Translations under genes and position numbers: made by a program
In this document: positions 62,822-64,000 of the stretch, one piece after another
Layout: every line of letters begins with the position of its first letter
How positions within the stretch are numbered: position 1 is the stretch's first letter
The notes under the pieces: model-generated
Seen by the model: the letters and a program-made list of their open reading frames with translations, nothing else
Told to the model about the DNA's origin: nothing
Database searches by the model: none
Origin: Carbonatibacter sp965199245
Lineage (GTDB): Bacteria; Pseudomonadota; Alphaproteobacteria; Kiloniellales; Kiloniellaceae
DNA length: 64,000 nucleotides
Reading direction: 5' to 3'
Assembly (NCBI GenBank): GCA_965199245.1
Contig: CBDAQP010000001.1
Span: forward strand, 434,001-498,000

Positions 62822-63562
62822 ATGCCTTTTTTGACAAGACTTTTTCACCACCTCTTGAACCTTTGCTTTCCACCGCGCTGTTTGTCCTGTAATCTAGACA
62901 CCACTGTCCCTTCAAGCCTCTGTCTAGGTTGTTGGGAAGCCCTCAACTTTATTGATGCCCCCATCTGTTCGCTCTGCGGCCTGCCCCTCGAGACAATCGG
63001 CGACACTGTCCTCTGTGGCCCTTGTTTACACAAACGTCCCTCCTATCAACGCTGTCGCTCTGTGCTTGTTTATGACAAAGCCAGTAAAGCCTTAATGTTG
63101 GGCTTTAAACATGGTGACAAAACTGAAAACAGCACCCTCATGGCCCGGTGGCTGGCGCAGACAGGGCGCGAACTGTTGACCACAAGTGATCTGATTATTC
63201 CCGTCCCCCTGCACCGCACCCGCCTGTTGAAAAGACGCTATAATCAGGCCGCCCTCCTCGCCGCCTCACTCTCACGACAGAGCGGATGTCCATGGGTGGG
63301 GATGCTTCTACACCGCCACAAAAAAACAGAATACCAAGGTCGGGGAACCACACGTCAGCGCAATGTCGCCCGGGCCTTTAGTTGTCCACAACCTGAACGT
63401 ATTGCAGGTCAGCGGATTTTGCTGATTGATGATGTCTTCACAACAGGGGCCACTGTCGAAAGCTGTAGCAAAACCCTGCTCAACGCCGGAGCGCGACAGG
63501 TTCAGATTTTGACCGTTGCCCGCGCTCTCCCTCAACGATATAATGAAAAGTCAGTGTTCTGA
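62822..63562 (+). CDS. comF: ComF-family phosphoribosyltransferase-like protein
   Basis: 246 residues. N-terminal double zinc site (CFPPRCLSC, CLGCW, CSLCGLP, CGPC) and C-terminal PRTase fold with ILLIDDVFTTGATVE and RRYNQAALLA. In competent bacteria ComF aids DNA uptake; in most alphaproteobacteria the role is unproven. Part of the conserved comF-grxC-nitrilase set. Confidence 0.92.
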   Translation: MPFLTRLFHHLLNLCFPPRCLSCNLDTTVPSSLCLGCWEALNFIDAPICSLCGLPLETIGDTVLCGPCLHKRPSYQRCRSVLVYDKASKALMLGFKHGDKTENSTLMARWLAQTGRELLTTSDLIIPVPLHRTRLLKRRYNQAALLAASLSRQSGCPWVGMLLHRHKKTEYQGRGTTRQRNVARAFSCPQPERIAGQRILLIDDVFTTGATVESCSKTLLNAGARQVQILTVARALPQRYNEKSVF

Positions 63563-63616
63563 GTCATACACCCACTTTTTGTCCCCCCCCTCCCCTTTTT
63601 TTTGAAAGGTTCGATA

Positions 63617-63883
63617 GTGTCCAGTATTGTCGTCTATTCCAGTATGCTTTGCCCCTTTTGCACACGTGCAAAAAAAATTCTTACCGCAAAGGGGGCGAGT
63701 TTTGAAGAGATTGACATTATGGTTGAACCTTTACGCAAAAGCGAAATGATTGAAAAATCCGGCGGGCGCATCTCTGTTCCGCAAATTTTTATTGGGGACA
63801 GGCATATTGGCGGCTGTGATGACTTAATGAACTTGGACACACAAGGCGAACTGGACAAGCTACTGCACGCACAAAAACCATGA
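63617..63883 (+). CDS. grxC: Glutaredoxin 3 (GrxC)
   Basis: 88 residues with dithiol site C12-P-F-C15, RISVPQIFIGDRHIGGCDDL (TVP-type cis-proline and GG motif). GTG 63617 is chosen since AAAGG lies about nine bases upstream and the protein begins as in relatives; TTG at 63602 would extend it by five residues. Reduces disulfides and glutathionylated proteins. The stop overlaps the next gene (ATGA). Confidence 0.93.
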   Translation: MSSIVVYSSMLCPFCTRAKKILTAKGASFEEIDIMVEPLRKSEMIEKSGGRISVPQIFIGDRHIGGCDDLMNLDTQGELDKLLHAQKP

Positions 63884-64000
63884 GGACACTTCACGCCGCC
63901 TGTGTCCAGATTACGGCGGAGCGCGAAGAAGCCCCCACCATCGCCACAACCATTGATCTGATCCGCGCCGCGCGGGCAAAGGGGGCTTTTTATATTCAGA
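63880..64000 (+). CDS. Nitrilase-family carbon-nitrogen hydrolase (N-terminal part)
   Basis: Only 40 codons before the window ends. LHAACVQITAEREEAPTIA and LIRAARAKGA match the start of Nit2-like omega-amidases, with the catalytic Glu region still to come. Start overlaps the grxC stop by four bases, in line with the conserved grxC-nitrilase pair. Confidence 0.8.
   Translation, partial: MRTLHAACVQITAEREEAPTIATTIDLIRAARAKGAFYIQ

Overview
The window is a 64 kb chromosomal segment from an alphaproteobacterium. The evidence is a CcrM-type GANTC methyltransferase, an F0 operon with paired b' and b subunits (atpI-atpB-atpE-atpF'-atpF), a glycerol ABC importer locus in the order known from rhizobia (glpD-S-T-P-Q-U-V-K), and the groupings mutY-DUF721-dsbA, thrC-M16 peptidase-GNAT and comF-grxC-nitrilase. 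TRAP and tripartite tricarboxylate transporters, an OFA-type MFS carrier and a sulfatase suggest a nutrient-scavenging heterotroph. Genus cannot be assigned from the sequence alone.

Layout. 0-5.8 kb: 3' part of a cytochrome P450, its 2Fe-2S ferredoxin, a sulfatase and a DctPQM TRAP transporter; the sulfatase and dctM each carry a one-base shift in a G run. 5.8-13.7 kb: an accessory block (IclR regulator, class III aminotransferase, TctCBA transporter, aldehyde dehydrogenase), visibly more AT-rich than its flanks, with an aldehyde dehydrogenase 3' remnant on one side and a decayed phage-type adenine methylase on the other. 13.7-22.8 kb: the glycerol uptake and catabolism operon, all on the minus strand. 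22.9-29.9 kb: a cytochrome c behind a CueR-like promoter, an OFA MFS carrier, ilvE, and a two-component system with an O-antigen-ligase-like gene between regulator and kinase. 30.0-31.0 kb: a Fic pseudogene interrupted by an IS630 remnant, and tRNA-Val. 31.1-43.1 kb: housekeeping genes (N-formylglutamate amidohydrolase, lytic transglycosylase, moaB, antiporter, rnhB, ccrM, mutY, DUF721, dsbA, ATP synthase F0).

43.1-53 kb is an IS graveyard built around one very large autotransporter gene (2245 aa, strongly repetitive). It holds IS5 and IS630 fragments, a PCuAC copper chaperone, two IS630 copies in the same orientation flanking the autotransporter, and a 15-bp tandem array (9.5 copies) just upstream of the autotransporter start. 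53-64 kb returns to chromosomal genes: a flagellin-like protein, a DsbD/ScsB reductase, YqgE, GNAT, M16 peptidase, thrC, M32 carboxypeptidase, an NDUFAF5/BioC-like methyltransferase, comF, grxC and the start of a nitrilase-family gene.

The least ordinary features are the autotransporter island with its 15-bp leader repeats, near-identical internal 207-bp repeats and flanking IS630 copies; the transporter/aminotransferase/dehydrogenase island; the ligase gene inside a two-component operon; a tandem DUF721 protein; and three GANTC sites packed into the ccrM promoter region.
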